64,000 nt of DNA from Rhodococcus sp. SGAir0479 (GCF_005484805.1 NZ_CP039432.1:496001-560000), one strand, 5' to 3'. Shown: positions 18,214 through 28,154, numbered from the stretch's first letter. Translations and numbers: made by a program. Notes: a model not told the origin generated them from the letters alone.

Positions 18214-18783
18214 GTGCCCGACAAGAAGCCCCGCATCCTCCAGAACGGCCAAGACATGGCGTGGTCGCTGATCCCGCTGGTGGTGGCGTGTCTGATCATC
18301 GCGGGGATCGCGAGCCAGTGCTCGTTCAGTCCGGGCGGCCCCAAGGCCGGCCCGATCCCCAGCTTCGACGCCGATGCAGCTTTCAAGTACGACTCCCGTG
18401 AGCTCGGGTTCCCGATCCGCAAGCCGGAAATTCCGGAAGGCTGGACGCCCAACTCGGGCAGCCGCAGCATCGTCACCGGCGACGGCGGCGGGGACTCGAG
18501 CAACATCGGTTTCATCACCGAGGCCGGTCGCTACATCCAGCTGACGCAGAGCAACGCCACCGAGGAGACGCTCGTACCGTTCGTGGCGGGCGAGCCTCGC
18601 TACGCGACGGGCACCGAGCAGGTGGGCAACCGCACGTGGGACGTCTTCGGCGGCGAGGGCGTCGAGGCCATCTGGGTCAGCGACTTCGGCGACACCCGCA
18701 TCCTGCTCACCGGGCCGGCGCCGCAGAACGAGTTCACCAAGCTCGCGGCCGCCGTCGGCGCCGTCGAGCCGCTGCAACGCTGA
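18214..18783 (+). CDS. DUF4245 membrane-anchored protein (Rv1100-like)
   Basis: A 189-residue protein with a short cytoplasmic N-terminus, one hydrophobic segment at about residues 17-37 (SLIPLVVACLIIAGIASQC), and an extracytoplasmic domain of the DUF4245 family (FPIRKPEIPEGWTPNSG). Its function is unknown, but its position beside glpX is conserved in Corynebacteriales. The start is GTG 18214; the TACTGG five bases upstream resembles a -10 box without the final T. Confidence 0.85.
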   Translation: MPDKKPRILQNGQDMAWSLIPLVVACLIIAGIASQCSFSPGGPKAGPIPSFDADAAFKYDSRELGFPIRKPEIPEGWTPNSGSRSIVTGDGGGDSSNIGFITEAGRYIQLTQSNATEETLVPFVAGEPRYATGTEQVGNRTWDVFGGEGVEAIWVSDFGDTRILLTGPAPQNEFTKLAAAVGAVEPLQR

Positions 18784-18812
18784 CCCGGCAGGCGCCGGCG
18801 GCCTCCGAAGGG

Positions 18813-19556
18813 TCAGTTCACCGGGGTGGTCGCGGCCGCGGCGAGGACCTGTGCGAGATCGCCGGGTCGGCTCCACATGGGCCAGTGCCCGGTGGGCAGG
18901 TCGACGAGGTCCACACGCTCGAGTGTCGAGACCTCGGCGAACATCGGATGACCCGCGTCGGCCAACTCCACTATCTGTGCGCTCGGGATCGAACAGCACA
19001 CGAGGGTGGTCGGGACCGCCCGACGCGCATCGTTGGTGAGCTTGACCTGCTGACGTAGCACGGGCCCTGGTTCCGGAACAGCCCTGGCTCGAAAGCGCTC
19101 GAGAGCCTCGGTGCTCAGGCCCTCGAGGCTGGCCTGCTGCCCGAGCGCGTCGAAGGGCGGTAGGGGAGATTCGACCAGATCCTCGGGCGCGTCCGGGGCG
19201 AAGGCACTGCCGGGCGCCACGGGCCCACTGTCGACCCACACCACGCGGCGGACGAGTTCGGGATGCCGATCGAGTACCAGGCTCACCGGCGCGTTGGCCC
19301 CGCTGTGCGCCACGACGACCACCGGCCGGTCCTCGGAAGCTCCGGCCTCGGTCATGGTTTGCTCGATCGCCCTCGCCTGGTCGTCGAGCGTCCTGGACGC
19401 CCGCTCGGGATCCCGCTCGTCGAGGCCCGGAAGTGTCATCGGGACGGCCTGGTGGCCGGCAGCGGTCAGGTGTTCCAGCACCTCGTCCCATGCCCAGGCC
19501 CCCAGCCAATGGCCGGCGATCAGGAGGATGGTCGGGCTACTCACATTGTTCGTCAC
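18813..19556 (-). CDS. Alpha/beta hydrolase (salicylate esterase-like)
   Basis: A 247-residue hydrolase that starts with the oxyanion-loop segment ILLIAGHWLGAWAWDEV, carries the nucleophile elbow VAHSGAN near residue 90-96, and ends with the catalytic-His segment DLPTGHWPMW. There is no signal peptide. GTG 19554-19556 is chosen because GGGAG lies upstream and it fits family length; a GTG four codons further in is possible. It is divergent from a WYL-domain regulator that probably controls it. The pair is not part of the mycobacterial block and may be acquired. Confidence 0.8.
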   Translation of the reverse strand: MTNNVSSPTILLIAGHWLGAWAWDEVLEHLTAAGHQAVPMTLPGLDERDPERASRTLDDQARAIEQTMTEAGASEDRPVVVVAHSGANAPVSLVLDRHPELVRRVVWVDSGPVAPGSAFAPDAPEDLVESPLPPFDALGQQASLEGLSTEALERFRARAVPEPGPVLRQQVKLTNDARRAVPTTLVCCSIPSAQIVELADAGHPMFAEVSTLERVDLVDLPTGHWPMWSRPGDLAQVLAAAATTPVN

Positions 19557-19646
19557 ACCACGATGCTCCCGCACGTCGCGGACAACGGTATGTCACCATT
19601 TTCGGCATGATTTTCCGGCGCGGTGGGACATGAGGCGGGGTGGGAC

Positions 19647-20339
19647 ATGAAGAGGGCGGAGCGGCTGCACGCGCTGTCCGAGATGTTGCGACGCAGTGGA
19701 CCGCGTGGATGCACTGCCGAGCGCCTGGCGCGAGAGTTCGGCGTGTCCGTGCGGACGGTCAAGCGAGACCTCACCGCACTCGAGAACAGTGGCGCGCCGA
19801 TCTGGTCTCGCCCGGGCCCCGGCGGTGGCTACGGGTTGGTCGCCCGAGGCACTCTGCCGCCGGTCAGCCTGACCCCGGTGCAGGCAGTGGCGCTGCTCGC
19901 CGCGGTCTCTGCCGCGCCGGACGCGCCCTACGCCGATCTCGCCCTGGCGGGGGTTCGGAAGATCATGGACGTACTGGATCCACCGACCCGGGCGAAGGCC
20001 GACGAGCTCGCCGGTCGCGTCTGGGTCGACGCACCGCCCGCTCCGCGCGCGATCAAATCCGCGCTGGAGGAAGCGATGGCCGAGCAACGGGTGGTGCGTA
20101 TCCGCTACACCGCGCGTGACGGCGACACGACCACCCGGGACGTCGAACCGGTGCTGTTCGCCTCCACGAACGGGCAGTGGTACCTGATCGGGTGGTGCCG
20201 CCTACGCAGCGACATCCGGTGGTTTCTCGTGTCCCGAATCGAGCACGCCCGTGCCACCAAGCTTGCCTGCAGCGGTCACGGCATCGACGAGATCGGCATC
20301 CCCCCGGCGACGGCAAGACCCGTGAACGGCCAAGGGTGA
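19647..20339 (+). CDS. YafY-type HTH/WYL-domain transcriptional regulator
   Basis: A 230-residue regulator: an N-terminal winged helix (MKRAERLHALSEMLR, then AERLAREFGVSVRTVKRDL with GGGYGL as the wing) and a C-terminal WYL domain (WYLIGWCRLRSDIRWFLVSRI near residues 180-200). WYL domains bind nucleotides or other small ligands. ATG 19647 is preferred over GTG 19623 because the MKRAERL start is typical of the family. It is divergent from the alpha/beta hydrolase with a 90-base shared promoter region. Confidence 0.88.
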   Translation: MKRAERLHALSEMLRRSGPRGCTAERLAREFGVSVRTVKRDLTALENSGAPIWSRPGPGGGYGLVARGTLPPVSLTPVQAVALLAAVSAAPDAPYADLALAGVRKIMDVLDPPTRAKADELAGRVWVDAPPAPRAIKSALEEAMAEQRVVRIRYTARDGDTTTRDVEPVLFASTNGQWYLIGWCRLRSDIRWFLVSRIEHARATKLACSGHGIDEIGIPPATARPVNGQG

Positions 20340-20397
20340 GTTCGGCACTCGATCAACGCCCCCGATCAGGACGGCCTCCGATGAGCGCAGCCTCCGC

Positions 20398-21006
20398 TCA
20401 GTAGCGCTGCGTGCCGAGCTCGGGACCGGCGCCCCGCCCCGCCGGCGGCAGCGCGGTGGCCGGTGCGACCCGCCAGCTCCCGGGGTCGGGTCCGAGTTCG
20501 CGCAGCCGCAGAACCTGGTCCCGGCACCACGGCGACACCGCGCGGCTGCCGGCCGCGACGCTACCCGCGAAGCCTTCCCACTCGGCCCACACCGTGCCGT
20601 CCACCTCGGCGGGATCCGGGTCCGGTTCCGGCCCGTCGTAGAGGACCCGGAAGACCGGACAGATCTCGTTCTCGACGATCCCGGTGTCCATAGTGGCGCG
20701 GTAGCGGAAGTCCGGGAGGACGACGTCGACCGCGGCCGCGTCGATCCCGAGTTCCTGCCGCAGCCGCCGCCGGACCGCCAGATGCAGCGGTTCGCCCGGC
20801 GCGGGGTGCCCGCAGCAGCTGTTGGTCCACACGCCCGGCCACGTCGGCTTGTGCAGCGCGCGCCGGGTGACCAGCAGCCTGCCGAACGGGTCGAAGACGT
20901 ACGTCGAGAACGCGAGGTGCAGCGGGGTCTCGTGCGTGTGCACGGTCGCCTTCGGCTCCGTTCCGACGGCGTGGCCCGCGTCGTCGAGCAGCACTACGTG
21001 TTCCAT
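20398..21006 (-). CDS. idi: Isopentenyl-diphosphate delta-isomerase, type I
   Basis: A 202-residue Nudix-fold isomerase converting IPP and [13 protein letters not shown] at about residues 61-68 carries the catalytic Cys, and the acidic catalytic Glu lies in [24 protein letters not shown] is the N-terminal signature. It is the third gene of the crtI-crtB-idi operon and supplies DMAPP for carotenoid chain building. It follows crtB by 37 bases. The C-terminal 30 residues are a low-complexity tail. Confidence 0.95.
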   Translation of the reverse strand: MEHVVLLDDAGHAVGTEPKATVHTHETPLHLAFSTYVFDPFGRLLVTRRALHKPTWPGVWTNSCCGHPAPGEPLHLAVRRRLRQELGIDAAAVDVVLPDFRYRATMDTGIVENEICPVFRVLYDGPEPDPDPAEVDGTVWAEWEGFAGSVAAGSRAVSPWCRDQVLRLRELGPDPGSWRVAPATALPPAGRGAGPELGTQRY

Positions 21007-21043
21007 GTCGTTTCTCGCTCCGATCGGTCGCGGGTGGAGGTGT

Positions 21044-22030
21044 TCAGTCGGTGACGGGCAGCGGTGGCCGGCTCGCCGGGTGGCGCCGAGCCCGCAGTGA
21101 CGACCACCCGGCCGTCGCGAGCCGCGGAGCCGCCACCGCGACGCGCCGCCGCCGCGACACGCGGGCTCGCCGCTCGAGCACCCGGTAGTCGCTGTCCTCG
21201 ACCTCGCGCAGAATGTCGGCGTACAGCACCGAGGCGGTGCGCATCGCCGACCGCACGGCCGGGTCGAGCAGGTCGATGCCGGGCTCGGCAGTGCGGTACA
21301 CCGCCCGGGTGTGCGCAATCAGATGGGCGAGGGCCCGCCGCAGCCGCGGATCGACCCGGCCGGTGGCGCGGCAGTTCCGCAACAGTTCCTCGTCCACTCC
21401 GAACGCCGCGAGTTCGTCCGTCGGCAGATAGATCCGGTCGCGGCCCAGATCCTCGCCCATGTCGCGGATGAAGTTGGTCAGCTGGAACGCCTCACCGAGC
21501 GCCGACGCGGGCCCGACGGCCTCGTCGATCGCACACGTGGTGCCGAGGATGGGAAGCATCTGCAGACCGATCACGGCCGCGGAGCCGTACATGTACTCCG
21601 CCAGCTCCGGCATCGTCCGGTACCGCGAGCGGAACACCGGGGAACCGGGCACGTCCATCCGCATGGAGTGCAGGAACGCGTAGAAGTACTCGTGCGGGAT
21701 GTCGTAGCGCGCGGTGGCGTCGGCGAGGGCGGCGAGCACCAGGTCGGACTCGCTGTGCCCGGTCGGGCCGCCGCCGAGCGCGGCGCGCAGACGATCCTCG
21801 AGGGCGTCCAGCCGGCTGCCGATCGGACCGTCGTCGTCGTCGGCGGCGGCGACGTCGACGACGTCGTCGACCATCCGCGCGAAGCCGTAGAGCGCATGCA
21901 CGCCGGCACGTCTGGCGACCGGGAGCAGCCGCGTCGCGAGGAAGTACGTCTTGCCGTGCTCCGCGTTGAGTGCGCGGCACAGCCGGTACGCGGGATGCAG
22001 TGCCGGGTCGATGCCGTCGAGTTCACCCAT
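21044..22030 (-). CDS. crtB: Phytoene synthase
   Basis: A 328-residue trans-isoprenyl synthase joining two geranylgeranyl diphosphates to phytoene. The first aspartate-rich motif lies in [17 protein letters not shown] at about 52-68 and the second in [20 protein letters not shown] near 186-205. ATG 22028-22030 overlaps the end of crtI by eight bases, so the genes are translationally coupled. The C-terminus is Arg-rich and looks unordered. No crtE (GGPP synthase) is in this operon. Confidence 0.95.
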   Translation of the reverse strand: MGELDGIDPALHPAYRLCRALNAEHGKTYFLATRLLPVARRAGVHALYGFARMVDDVVDVAAADDDDGPIGSRLDALEDRLRAALGGGPTGHSESDLVLAALADATARYDIPHEYFYAFLHSMRMDVPGSPVFRSRYRTMPELAEYMYGSAAVIGLQMLPILGTTCAIDEAVGPASALGEAFQLTNFIRDMGEDLGRDRIYLPTDELAAFGVDEELLRNCRATGRVDPRLRRALAHLIAHTRAVYRTAEPGIDLLDPAVRSAMRTASVLYADILREVEDSDYRVLERRARVSRRRRVAVAAPRLATAGWSSLRARRHPASRPPLPVTD

Positions 22031-23642
22031 GCCGCACGTCCTCTCGGGTGGGCTCCGGACGCCGGGAGCTCGCGAGGTCGCGGTCGACGATGCGTTCGGC
22101 GGCCAGCCGCCCCGACACGAGAACCGTCGGCACCCCGACGCCCGGGGTGGTCCCGGAGCCGGCCAGCACGACGTTGGCGAGCCCGCGCACCAGATTGGGG
22201 CGTCGGAACGGGCCGGTCTGCCGGAACACGTGCGCCGACGAGAACGGGCTGCCGGCGAGCATGCCTTTGTCGCGCCAGGTGTTCGGGGTGTCGAGGTGGT
22301 CCACCACCATCGACGCGGCCAACTCCCGGTAGCCCCGCTGCTCGAGCACCTGCTGGAGCTCACGCATGTACGGGACGCCGAGCCGGTCCCAGTCCAGGGG
22401 TGCGCTGACGAGATTGGGACACGGCGCGAGGACGGAGATCGGTTCACTGCGTACGCCGTCGCGCACCACGTGCAGGCCGGGGTCGGTGACGGCCGGACGG
22501 GTGACGAGCAGGGACGGGTCGGCCATCAGCCGGCCCCGCCCGCGGGGTGCGGTGATCCGGGCGAACGTCTCGGACCACTCGGCGCCGAAATCGATCGTGT
22601 GGTGCGCCCGGGCCGGCCACGCCTGCGTGACCGCGGTGGGGACCGTGCCGTGGAACACGACGGCCGACGGCGACACCCGCGAGTAGCCCAGCTTGCGCCC
22701 CTTCGCAGTGACGCCGGCGTGGTCCAGCAGCCGGTCCACCACCGGGAGATCGGCGGTGAGGACGACTGCGTCGCACGGGAAGTACCGGCCGTCCGCCGTG
22801 CGGACGCCGGTGGCGCGCCCGTCGTCGACGTCGATGGCGGAGACGTCCGCACCGGTGTGTACGGACCCGCCGTGGCGCGTGAGGGCGTCCGACATCGCCG
22901 CGGCGATCGCGGACATCCCGCCCGTCGGGAAGTAGACCCCCAGCGAGGTGTCCATGTGGGCGATGGCGCCGTACACGCCGAGCGCCTTGTCCGGCGACAT
23001 CCCGGCGTAGAGCGCCTGGAACGTGAAGATCCGCCGCAGCCGGTCGTCGCCGACGAAGGACGCCACCCGCGGGCCGAGGCGGCCGAAACCGCCGAGCCGG
23101 AGCAGCTTCATCGTGTCGGCGCGGGCCGCACGGGTGGCCACCAGATCGAGCGGGGAGTCGAAATTGGAATCGATGAACCGGTCGAACTCGGTGTCGAATA
23201 TCGACGCCAGCCACCGCCGAAGTGCGAGATAACCGCGGGATTCGGCCGGGCCGCACACCCTTTCGATCTCCGCGGACATCGCGGCCGGGTCGGAGAACAC
23301 GTCGAGCGCGGTGCCGTCGGCAAAGCGGGCGTGGTAGCTCGGCGCGAGCTTCGTCAGCGCGAGCGCAGGTTCGGTGGAGTCGAACGACTCGCCGACCGCG
23401 GCGAGGGCGTCGGCGATCAGCGTCGGCATGGTGAGCACGCTGGCACCGTTGTCGATGTCGTACAACCGGCGCCCGGCGGCGTCGCGGACCGGGTACGTGC
23501 CGACCCGGCCACCGACCGTCGACTCCCGCTCGAGCACGGTGACGTGTTTGCCGGCCCCGGTGAGGTGGAGTGCCGCGGCGAGCCCGGCCAGGCCCGCTCC
23601 CACCACGACCACCGACCGGACGGGACCGGTCACCGACCTCAC
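22023..23642 (-). CDS. crtI: Phytoene desaturase
   Basis: A 539-residue FAD-dependent desaturase. VVVVGAGLAGLAAALHLTGAGK at the N-terminus is the dinucleotide-binding fold, and the C-terminal LAGSGTTPGVGVPTVLVSGRLAAE is the carotenoid desaturase signature. It introduces double bases into phytoene on the way to lycopene. GTG 23642 is chosen because a GGAAGG lies ten bases upstream; GTG 23633 is the alternative. The gene follows a 63-residue ORF by 19 bases. Confidence 0.95.
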   Translation of the reverse strand: MRSVTGPVRSVVVVGAGLAGLAAALHLTGAGKHVTVLERESTVGGRVGTYPVRDAAGRRLYDIDNGASVLTMPTLIADALAAVGESFDSTEPALALTKLAPSYHARFADGTALDVFSDPAAMSAEIERVCGPAESRGYLALRRWLASIFDTEFDRFIDSNFDSPLDLVATRAARADTMKLLRLGGFGRLGPRVASFVGDDRLRRIFTFQALYAGMSPDKALGVYGAIAHMDTSLGVYFPTGGMSAIAAAMSDALTRHGGSVHTGADVSAIDVDDGRATGVRTADGRYFPCDAVVLTADLPVVDRLLDHAGVTAKGRKLGYSRVSPSAVVFHGTVPTAVTQAWPARAHHTIDFGAEWSETFARITAPRGRGRLMADPSLLVTRPAVTDPGLHVVRDGVRSEPISVLAPCPNLVSAPLDWDRLGVPYMRELQQVLEQRGYRELAASMVVDHLDTPNTWRDKGMLAGSPFSSAHVFRQTGPFRRPNLVRGLANVVLAGSGTTPGVGVPTVLVSGRLAAERIVDRDLASSRRPEPTREDVRHG

Positions 23643-23661
23643 GCCGCCGCGCCTTCCGCCG

Positions 23662-23853
23662 TCACGACGGCCGCCGGTCGGGGTCGCGCTCCGCCACCCC
23701 GGAACCGGGAGACGCCGACGCAGGAGACGCGGAGGGGCCGGGCGCGGTCCGCTCGGCCAGCCGGTTGGCCTCCAGGAACAGTTCCAGAAACCCGACACCG
23801 TCTCGCCCCGACCCGCCGCCCGGGCGCGGGTGGTTGCCCGACTGCCCGCTCAT
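23662..23853 (-). CDS. Small hypothetical protein, 63 residues, head of carotenoid operon
   Basis: ATG 23851-23853 opens a frame of 63 codons with a strong G/C bias in the third position, consistent with real coding. The N- and C-termini are Gly/Pro/Ser-rich; the middle, GVGFLELFLEANRLAERT, could form one helix. The start codon overlaps the stop of a 15-codon ORF (ATGA), and its end lies 19 bases before crtI, so it looks like part of the crt operon. I do not recognise a family. Confidence 0.45.
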   Translation of the reverse strand: MSGQSGNHPRPGGGSGRDGVGFLELFLEANRLAERTAPGPSASPASASPGSGVAERDPDRRPS

Positions 23854-23897
23854 GACCCGAGGCCTCTCGGTGCGTCCACCGGCATGTACCTGCACAT
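23850..23897 (-). CDS. Possible 15-residue leader ORF of the carotenoid operon
   Basis: ATG 23895-23897 has GGGAGG eight bases upstream, the best ribosome site in this intergenic region. It encodes MCRYMPVDAPRGLGS and its TGA overlaps the next ATG. This may be a translational leader for the 63-residue gene. The imperfect repeat CATGTACCTGCACATG (23883-23898) lies over its start. It may be chance; no conservation can be tested here. Confidence 0.3.
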   Translation of the reverse strand: MCRYMPVDAPRGLGS

Positions 23898-24000
23898 GTC
23901 CTCGCCTCCCGTCCCGGCGGCGCGCTGCGGCCGCATCGTCCGAAGGGATTCGGAGTGACACGACGAGCGGATGGGTGGAGACGGAAAACGAATGTGGCCG

Positions 24001-24219
24001 TCAGTCGGAGTCCTCGTCGGCGTGGGCGAGTGCCTGCTCGACGCGGCGGCGTGCGCCCGCGAGATGCTCCTCGCAGCGCTTCGCCAGGGCCTCGCCGCGC
24101 TCCCACAGCGCGAGCGACGCATCGAGGTCCAGACCACCCTGCTCGAGGGTCTTCACCACGTCGACCAGTTCGTCCCGCGCCGCCTCGTATCCGAGTTCGG
24201 CGACATCTGCGTTGCTCAT
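24001..24219 (-). CDS. xseB: Exonuclease VII small subunit
   Basis: A 72-residue helical protein with the XseB core: [24 protein letters not shown] and [19 protein letters not shown]. It binds XseA to form the exonuclease VII that degrades single-stranded DNA from both ends. Its ATG overlaps the xseA stop by four bases (ATGA), giving coupled synthesis. The C-terminus is acidic. It corresponds to Rv1107c. Confidence 0.95.
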   Translation of the reverse strand: MSNADVAELGYEAARDELVDVVKTLEQGGLDLDASLALWERGEALAKRCEEHLAGARRRVEQALAHADEDSD

Positions 24220-25472
24220 GACTCTCTTCCCATCACGGCGGCGCGGACCGCGCCGTCGGCCAACCTGACCCGTATCTGTGTGCCGGGCGGTGCGTCGTCG
24301 ACGGACCGCAGCACCTCCGGCTCGGTGTCGCCGAGCACCTTCTGCACGACGGCGTACCCGCGGGCGAGCGTGGCGGCGGGCCCGAGCGTCGTCAGCCGCG
24401 CGCGCAGATGTTCCACGGTGGTCGACTCGGACGCGATCGCGCGGTGGACGTCGCGGCGGGCGGCGTCGCGCAGGCGTGCCACCTCCTCCGCTCGACGGTC
24501 GATCGCCTGCCGCGGGTCCGCCAGCACCGGTCGGCTGCGCAGCTGATCGAGGCGGTGGGCCTCGCGCTCCACCCAGTTCCGCAGCGCGGCGGCGCTGCGC
24601 CCGCGCAGCTCGGAGACCAGTGCCTGTTCGGCGACGGCGTCGGGCACCACCCGCTTGGCGGCGTCGGTGGGGGTGGCGGCCCGCAGGTCCGCGACGTGAT
24701 CGCTCAGGGGGCTGTCGGGTTCGTGGCCGATCGCGCTGACGACGGGGGTGGTGCAGGCGACGATCGCCCGGCACAGCGTCTCGTCGGAGAACGGCAGCAG
24801 ATCCTCGACGCTGCCGCCGCCGCGAGCCAGGATGATGACGTCGACGCCGGGGTGGGCGTCCAACTCCTCGACCGCGGCGATGAGCTGCGGCACGGCGGTG
24901 GGGCCCTGGACGGTGGCGTGACGCACCTCGAAACGCACGGCCGGCCACCGCCGCTGCGCCACCGTGAGTACGTCCCGCTCGGCGGCGCTCGCGCGGGCGG
25001 TCACCAAACCGATGGTGCGGGGCAGGAACGGCAACGGCCGCTTGAGGCGCGGATCGAACAGCCCCTCGGCGGCGAGGAGTGCGCGCAGCCGCTCGATGCG
25101 GGCCAGCAGCTCGCCGATCCCGACGGCCCGGATCTCCGTCACCCGCAGCGAGACCGTGCCCCGACCGGTGTAGAACGACAGCTTGCCGAACATCACGACG
25201 CGGCTGCCCTCGGTGAGCGGGACCGGTGCGTCGCGGAGCAGCTGCGGCGAACACGTCACCGACAGCGACATGTCGACCGACGGATCGCGCAGGACCAGGA
25301 ACGCGGTGCGCGTCCCCGGCCGCGCGTTGATCTGGGTGATCTGCCCCTCGACCCACACACTCCCGAGGCGATCGATCCACTGGGCGACCTTGGCCGAGAC
25401 CGTTCGCACCGGCCAGGGCTGCTCGGGCGTGCTGGGGGACGGGCCGCTGGAAGCGGGGCGGGCGGACGTCAC
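24216..25472 (-). CDS. xseA: Exonuclease VII large subunit
   Basis: A 418-residue catalytic subunit. The N-terminal OB-fold ([23 protein letters not shown]) is followed by the nuclease domain with [15 protein letters not shown], the conserved [21 protein letters not shown] and [13 protein letters not shown]. The start is GTG 25472, overlapping the stop of the upstream gene by four bases. With xseB it handles single-stranded ends in mismatch and crosslink repair. It corresponds to Rv1108c. Confidence 0.96.
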   Translation of the reverse strand: MTSARPASSGPSPSTPEQPWPVRTVSAKVAQWIDRLGSVWVEGQITQINARPGTRTAFLVLRDPSVDMSLSVTCSPQLLRDAPVPLTEGSRVVMFGKLSFYTGRGTVSLRVTEIRAVGIGELLARIERLRALLAAEGLFDPRLKRPLPFLPRTIGLVTARASAAERDVLTVAQRRWPAVRFEVRHATVQGPTAVPQLIAAVEELDAHPGVDVIILARGGGSVEDLLPFSDETLCRAIVACTTPVVSAIGHEPDSPLSDHVADLRAATPTDAAKRVVPDAVAEQALVSELRGRSAAALRNWVEREAHRLDQLRSRPVLADPRQAIDRRAEEVARLRDAARRDVHRAIASESTTVEHLRARLTTLGPAATLARGYAVVQKVLGDTEPEVLRSVDDAPPGTQIRVRLADGAVRAAVMGRES

Positions 25473-26086
25473 TTGGCTCGGGCGGAGGTGATGCGGTTCG
25501 CGAGCATGGTCCGGAACGGTGCCCGGGACGTCGTGCGCTCCTCGTACTCGAGCAGCGCGGTGAGGTCCTCCACCGACAGCGACGGCAGTCGCGTGCGCAG
25601 CTGCGCGAGCGTCAGCGCCGGGTAGTCGAGTTCCTCGGCGATCGGCGGGAGCGCCGCGCCGGCCGCCGAGCCCGCCGACCCCGTCGACTCTGGCTCGGCA
25701 TCGGTGGGCGTGCCGTCACCGGACGCGTCCGCGACCTCGGTGGGGGTCATCGAGTACAGCGCGAAGCGGCCGGGTGACGCCGAACGGTCACTGCCCGGGG
25801 CCGGGTCCCCCCGCGGCGCCTCGACGTCCACGTCACCGTCGGCGCGGTCCTCGTCGAACACCGCCCACGACGGCTCCTCCTCGGACCGATGCAGGAAACA
25901 GAAGGCCTGGTCACCCTTGATGGCGAGTGCCGTCACCGACTGCTGGACCCGCATCGTCGTCTGCAGGACCTGACTGATCGCCGTCATCGGCAGCGTCACG
26001 GCGGTGGACGGCAGTTTCAACGCCTCTTCGTACGCCGTGATCGCCACTCCGGCGGCCACACGCGCGATGAACGGGGGACGGATCAT
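25469..26086 (-). CDS. Lipid droplet-associated-type protein (Rv1109c-like)
   Basis: A 205-residue protein whose first 75 residues ([26 protein letters not shown], then [19 protein letters not shown]) match the conserved Rv1109c family, annotated in actinobacteria as lipid droplet-associated. The middle is acidic and low-complexity; the C-terminus ([29 protein letters not shown]) is a short helical motif also seen in phasin-like proteins. It is the first gene of the operon with xseA and xseB by GTGA/ATGA overlaps. The lipid role is taken from family naming and not visible in the sequence. Confidence 0.7.
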   Translation of the reverse strand: MIRPPFIARVAAGVAITAYEEALKLPSTAVTLPMTAISQVLQTTMRVQQSVTALAIKGDQAFCFLHRSEEEPSWAVFDEDRADGDVDVEAPRGDPAPGSDRSASPGRFALYSMTPTEVADASGDGTPTDAEPESTGSAGSAAGAALPPIAEELDYPALTLAQLRTRLPSLSVEDLTALLEYEERTTSRAPFRTMLANRITSARAK

Positions 26087-26186
26087 GCCCAACAGCCTGC
26101 CTGACGATCGCGCTATTTGGTAGCCGACGAGTCCCGGCGGCACCCGCCGTGGCGTGCACACGGCGGGCAGTTCCGGGCGTGCCCCG

Positions 26187-26192
26187 TACGCT
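26187..26192 (+). promoter_or_regulatory. -10 box TACGCT of a leaderless ispH transcript
   Basis: TACGCT ends six bases before the ispH ATG. The GGAGG in between is too near the ATG to work as a ribosome site, so the mRNA probably begins at the start codon. Confidence 0.5.
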
Positions 26193-26198
26193 GGAGGC

Positions 26199-27203
26199 AT
26201 GTCTTCGGCAGTTCCTCTCAATCTGGGTATCGCCCGATCCGCCGGCACCGACGCGTCCGGCGGCGGCAAGCGCGTCCTCCTGGCCGAGCCGCGCGGCTAC
26301 TGCGCCGGCGTCGATCGTGCGGTCGAGACGGTCGAGAAGGCGCTCGAGAAGCACGGTGCGCCGATCTACGTGCGCAAGGAGATCGTGCACAACCGCCACG
26401 TCGTCGACACCCTCGCCGACCGTGGGGTGGTCTTCGTCGACGAGACCGACGAGGTGCCCGGCGGCTCGGTGCTGGTGTTCTCGGCGCACGGTGTCGCTCC
26501 GGCCGTCCACGCCGCGGCCGCCGAGCGGAACCTGCACACGATCGACGCCACCTGCCCGCTCGTGACCAAGGTCCATCAGGAGGCCAAGCGGTTCGCGCGG
26601 GACGACTACGACATCCTGCTCATCGGGCACGAGGGCCACGAGGAGGTCGAGGGCACCGCAGGGGAGGCTCCCGACCACGTCCAGCTGGTGGACGGTCCGG
26701 AGGCCGTCGAGCACATCACCGTGCGGGACGGTGCGAAGGTGGTCTGGCTGTCGCAGACGACGCTGTCCGTGGACGAGACCATGGAGACCGTCCAGCGGCT
26801 GCGGCAGAAGTTCCCGCAGCTCGAGGATCCGCCGAGCGACGACATCTGCTACGCCACCCAGAACCGTCAGGTGGCGGTGAAGGCGATGGCGCCCGAGTGC
26901 GACCTGGTGATCGTGGTGGGCTCGCGGAACTCGTCCAACTCGGTGCGGCTCGTCGAGGTCGCGCTGGGCGCCGGCGCGCGGGCCGCGCACCTGGTCGACT
27001 ACGCCCGCGAGGTCGACGTCGCGTGGCTCGAGGGCGTACGGACCGTCGGCATCACGTCCGGTGCCTCGGTGCCCGAGATCCTGGTGCGGGGGGTGATCGA
27101 CCTGCTCGCCGAGCACGGTTTCGGGGAGGTCCAGTCGGTGACCACCGCCAACGAGACGCTCGTCTTCGCGCTGCCGAGGGAACTGCGCGCCGCCCGCGCC
27201 TGA
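26199..27203 (+). CDS. ispH: 4-hydroxy-3-methylbut-2-enyl diphosphate reductase
   Basis: A 334-residue iron-sulfur enzyme, the last step of the MEP pathway giving IPP and DMAPP. The three cluster cysteines lie in [18 protein letters not shown] and [11 protein letters not shown]; the GHEGHEEV His motif is intact. It is the Rv1110 (LytB2) counterpart. The N-terminal 30 residues before [13 protein letters not shown] are variable. Its products feed the prenyl synthase, carotenoid and quinone genes elsewhere in the window. Confidence 0.97.
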   Translation: MSSAVPLNLGIARSAGTDASGGGKRVLLAEPRGYCAGVDRAVETVEKALEKHGAPIYVRKEIVHNRHVVDTLADRGVVFVDETDEVPGGSVLVFSAHGVAPAVHAAAAERNLHTIDATCPLVTKVHQEAKRFARDDYDILLIGHEGHEEVEGTAGEAPDHVQLVDGPEAVEHITVRDGAKVVWLSQTTLSVDETMETVQRLRQKFPQLEDPPSDDICYATQNRQVAVKAMAPECDLVIVVGSRNSSNSVRLVEVALGAGARAAHLVDYAREVDVAWLEGVRTVGITSGASVPEILVRGVIDLLAEHGFGEVQSVTTANETLVFALPRELRAARA

Positions 27204-27213
27204 CGGTCGAACA

Positions 27214-27260
27214 GACGAGAGCGCCCCGGAGTCCGTATCGGATTCCGGGGCGCTCTCGTC
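27214..27260. terminator. 17-bp hairpin between convergent ispH and DUF6542 gene
   Basis: GACGAGAGCGCCCCGGA (27214-27230) pairs perfectly with TCCGGGGCGCTCTCGTC (27244-27260). An outer CAGAC/GTCTG pair extends the stem after a bulge. It lies 10 bases after the ispH stop and can stop transcription from both sides. Confidence 0.75.
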
Positions 27261-27281
27261 GGTCTGATGTCGGTGGCGGGC

Positions 27282-28148
27282 CTACCGGTCGACGGGCGGC
27301 TCGCGGCGGTCGCGGTAGCGCACGCGCGGGACGGGGTGCGGCGGTACCTCCGCGGAAGGTGCGGCCGGTGCCGGCGGGCGGGTGCGCACCGGGATGGGGT
27401 CGCGCGGAATCGGCTGGCGGTCGCGGGCGATGGGTTCGCCGTACACGGGCTCGCGGCGCGGCGGTTCGCGGCGGACCGGCTCCCGGCGGACGGGCTCGCG
27501 ATACGGCGCGTCGTGACGGATCGGCTCCCGCGGCGCCGAGTCGCGGTACCCGCGGGGCGCGTGTGTCGACACCGGTTCGGCCTGCTCGTGGGTGGCCCGC
27601 GACGCCCGCGACTGCGCTGCCCGTCCCGAGCGTCCGCGCCGCTCGGCGGCCGCCGGTGTGCGTGTGGGGCGCGCGTCGGACCGGCGCGGCCGCGACCGCG
27701 TCGGAGCGGCCTGGCCCTGCTGCGTCAGGAACACGCGCGCACCCGCGACCAACGCCACCACGACGGTCGCCGCGAGCATCAACGGAAACCGATTGACCAG
27801 CGGATACGCCACGTTGAGGGCGAGGTCCTTGAGGCCGGTACCGGGATTGTCCGCCAGCAGCTGCTGAGCGATCGGCACCGCGACGAACAGCACCAGCGGC
27901 GGTTGGACGACGGCGGTGAACAGTCCACGGTGCCGCACGGCGAGCACCGCCAGCAGACACCCGAGGAAGTAGAGCGCCGAGAAGACGGAGGTGAGTTCGC
28001 TCCCCGACGCGGCGGCGAACGCGAAGCCGACGAAGGTCAACCCAGCGGCGACGGCGACAGCCCCCCAAGCGGGTATGCCGGGAACGGTGGGGAGGGCCGA
28101 TCGGAGGTCGAGCGGCACCCCGGAACGAGCACGTGGGGTTGCGGACAC
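27282..28148 (-). CDS. DUF6542 membrane protein with Arg/Glu/Pro repeat tail
   Basis: A 288-residue protein with four hydrophobic segments in residues 20-140 (for example WGAVAVAAGLTFVGFAFAAA) and a long basic, disordered C-terminus. The tail contains short tandem units of the type REPVRREP. It matches the position and layout of Rv1111c. Function unknown. The GTG at 28146-28148 is six bases after TACTGT, so it is probably translated from a leaderless mRNA; the overlapping GAGGT touches the start codon and cannot act as a ribosome site. Confidence 0.8.
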   Translation of the reverse strand: MSATPRARSGVPLDLRSALPTVPGIPAWGAVAVAAGLTFVGFAFAAASGSELTSVFSALYFLGCLLAVLAVRHRGLFTAVVQPPLVLFVAVPIAQQLLADNPGTGLKDLALNVAYPLVNRFPLMLAATVVVALVAGARVFLTQQGQAAPTRSRPRRSDARPTRTPAAAERRGRSGRAAQSRASRATHEQAEPVSTHAPRGYRDSAPREPIRHDAPYREPVRREPVRREPPRREPVYGEPIARDRQPIPRDPIPVRTRPPAPAAPSAEVPPHPVPRVRYRDRREPPVDR

Positions 28149-28154
28149 ACCTCG

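Noticed and set aside
21826-21880. GTC/GAC-rich triplet run inside crtB
   Set aside because: It encodes the aspartate-rich active-site region of phytoene synthase, so it is coding sequence and not a repeat element.
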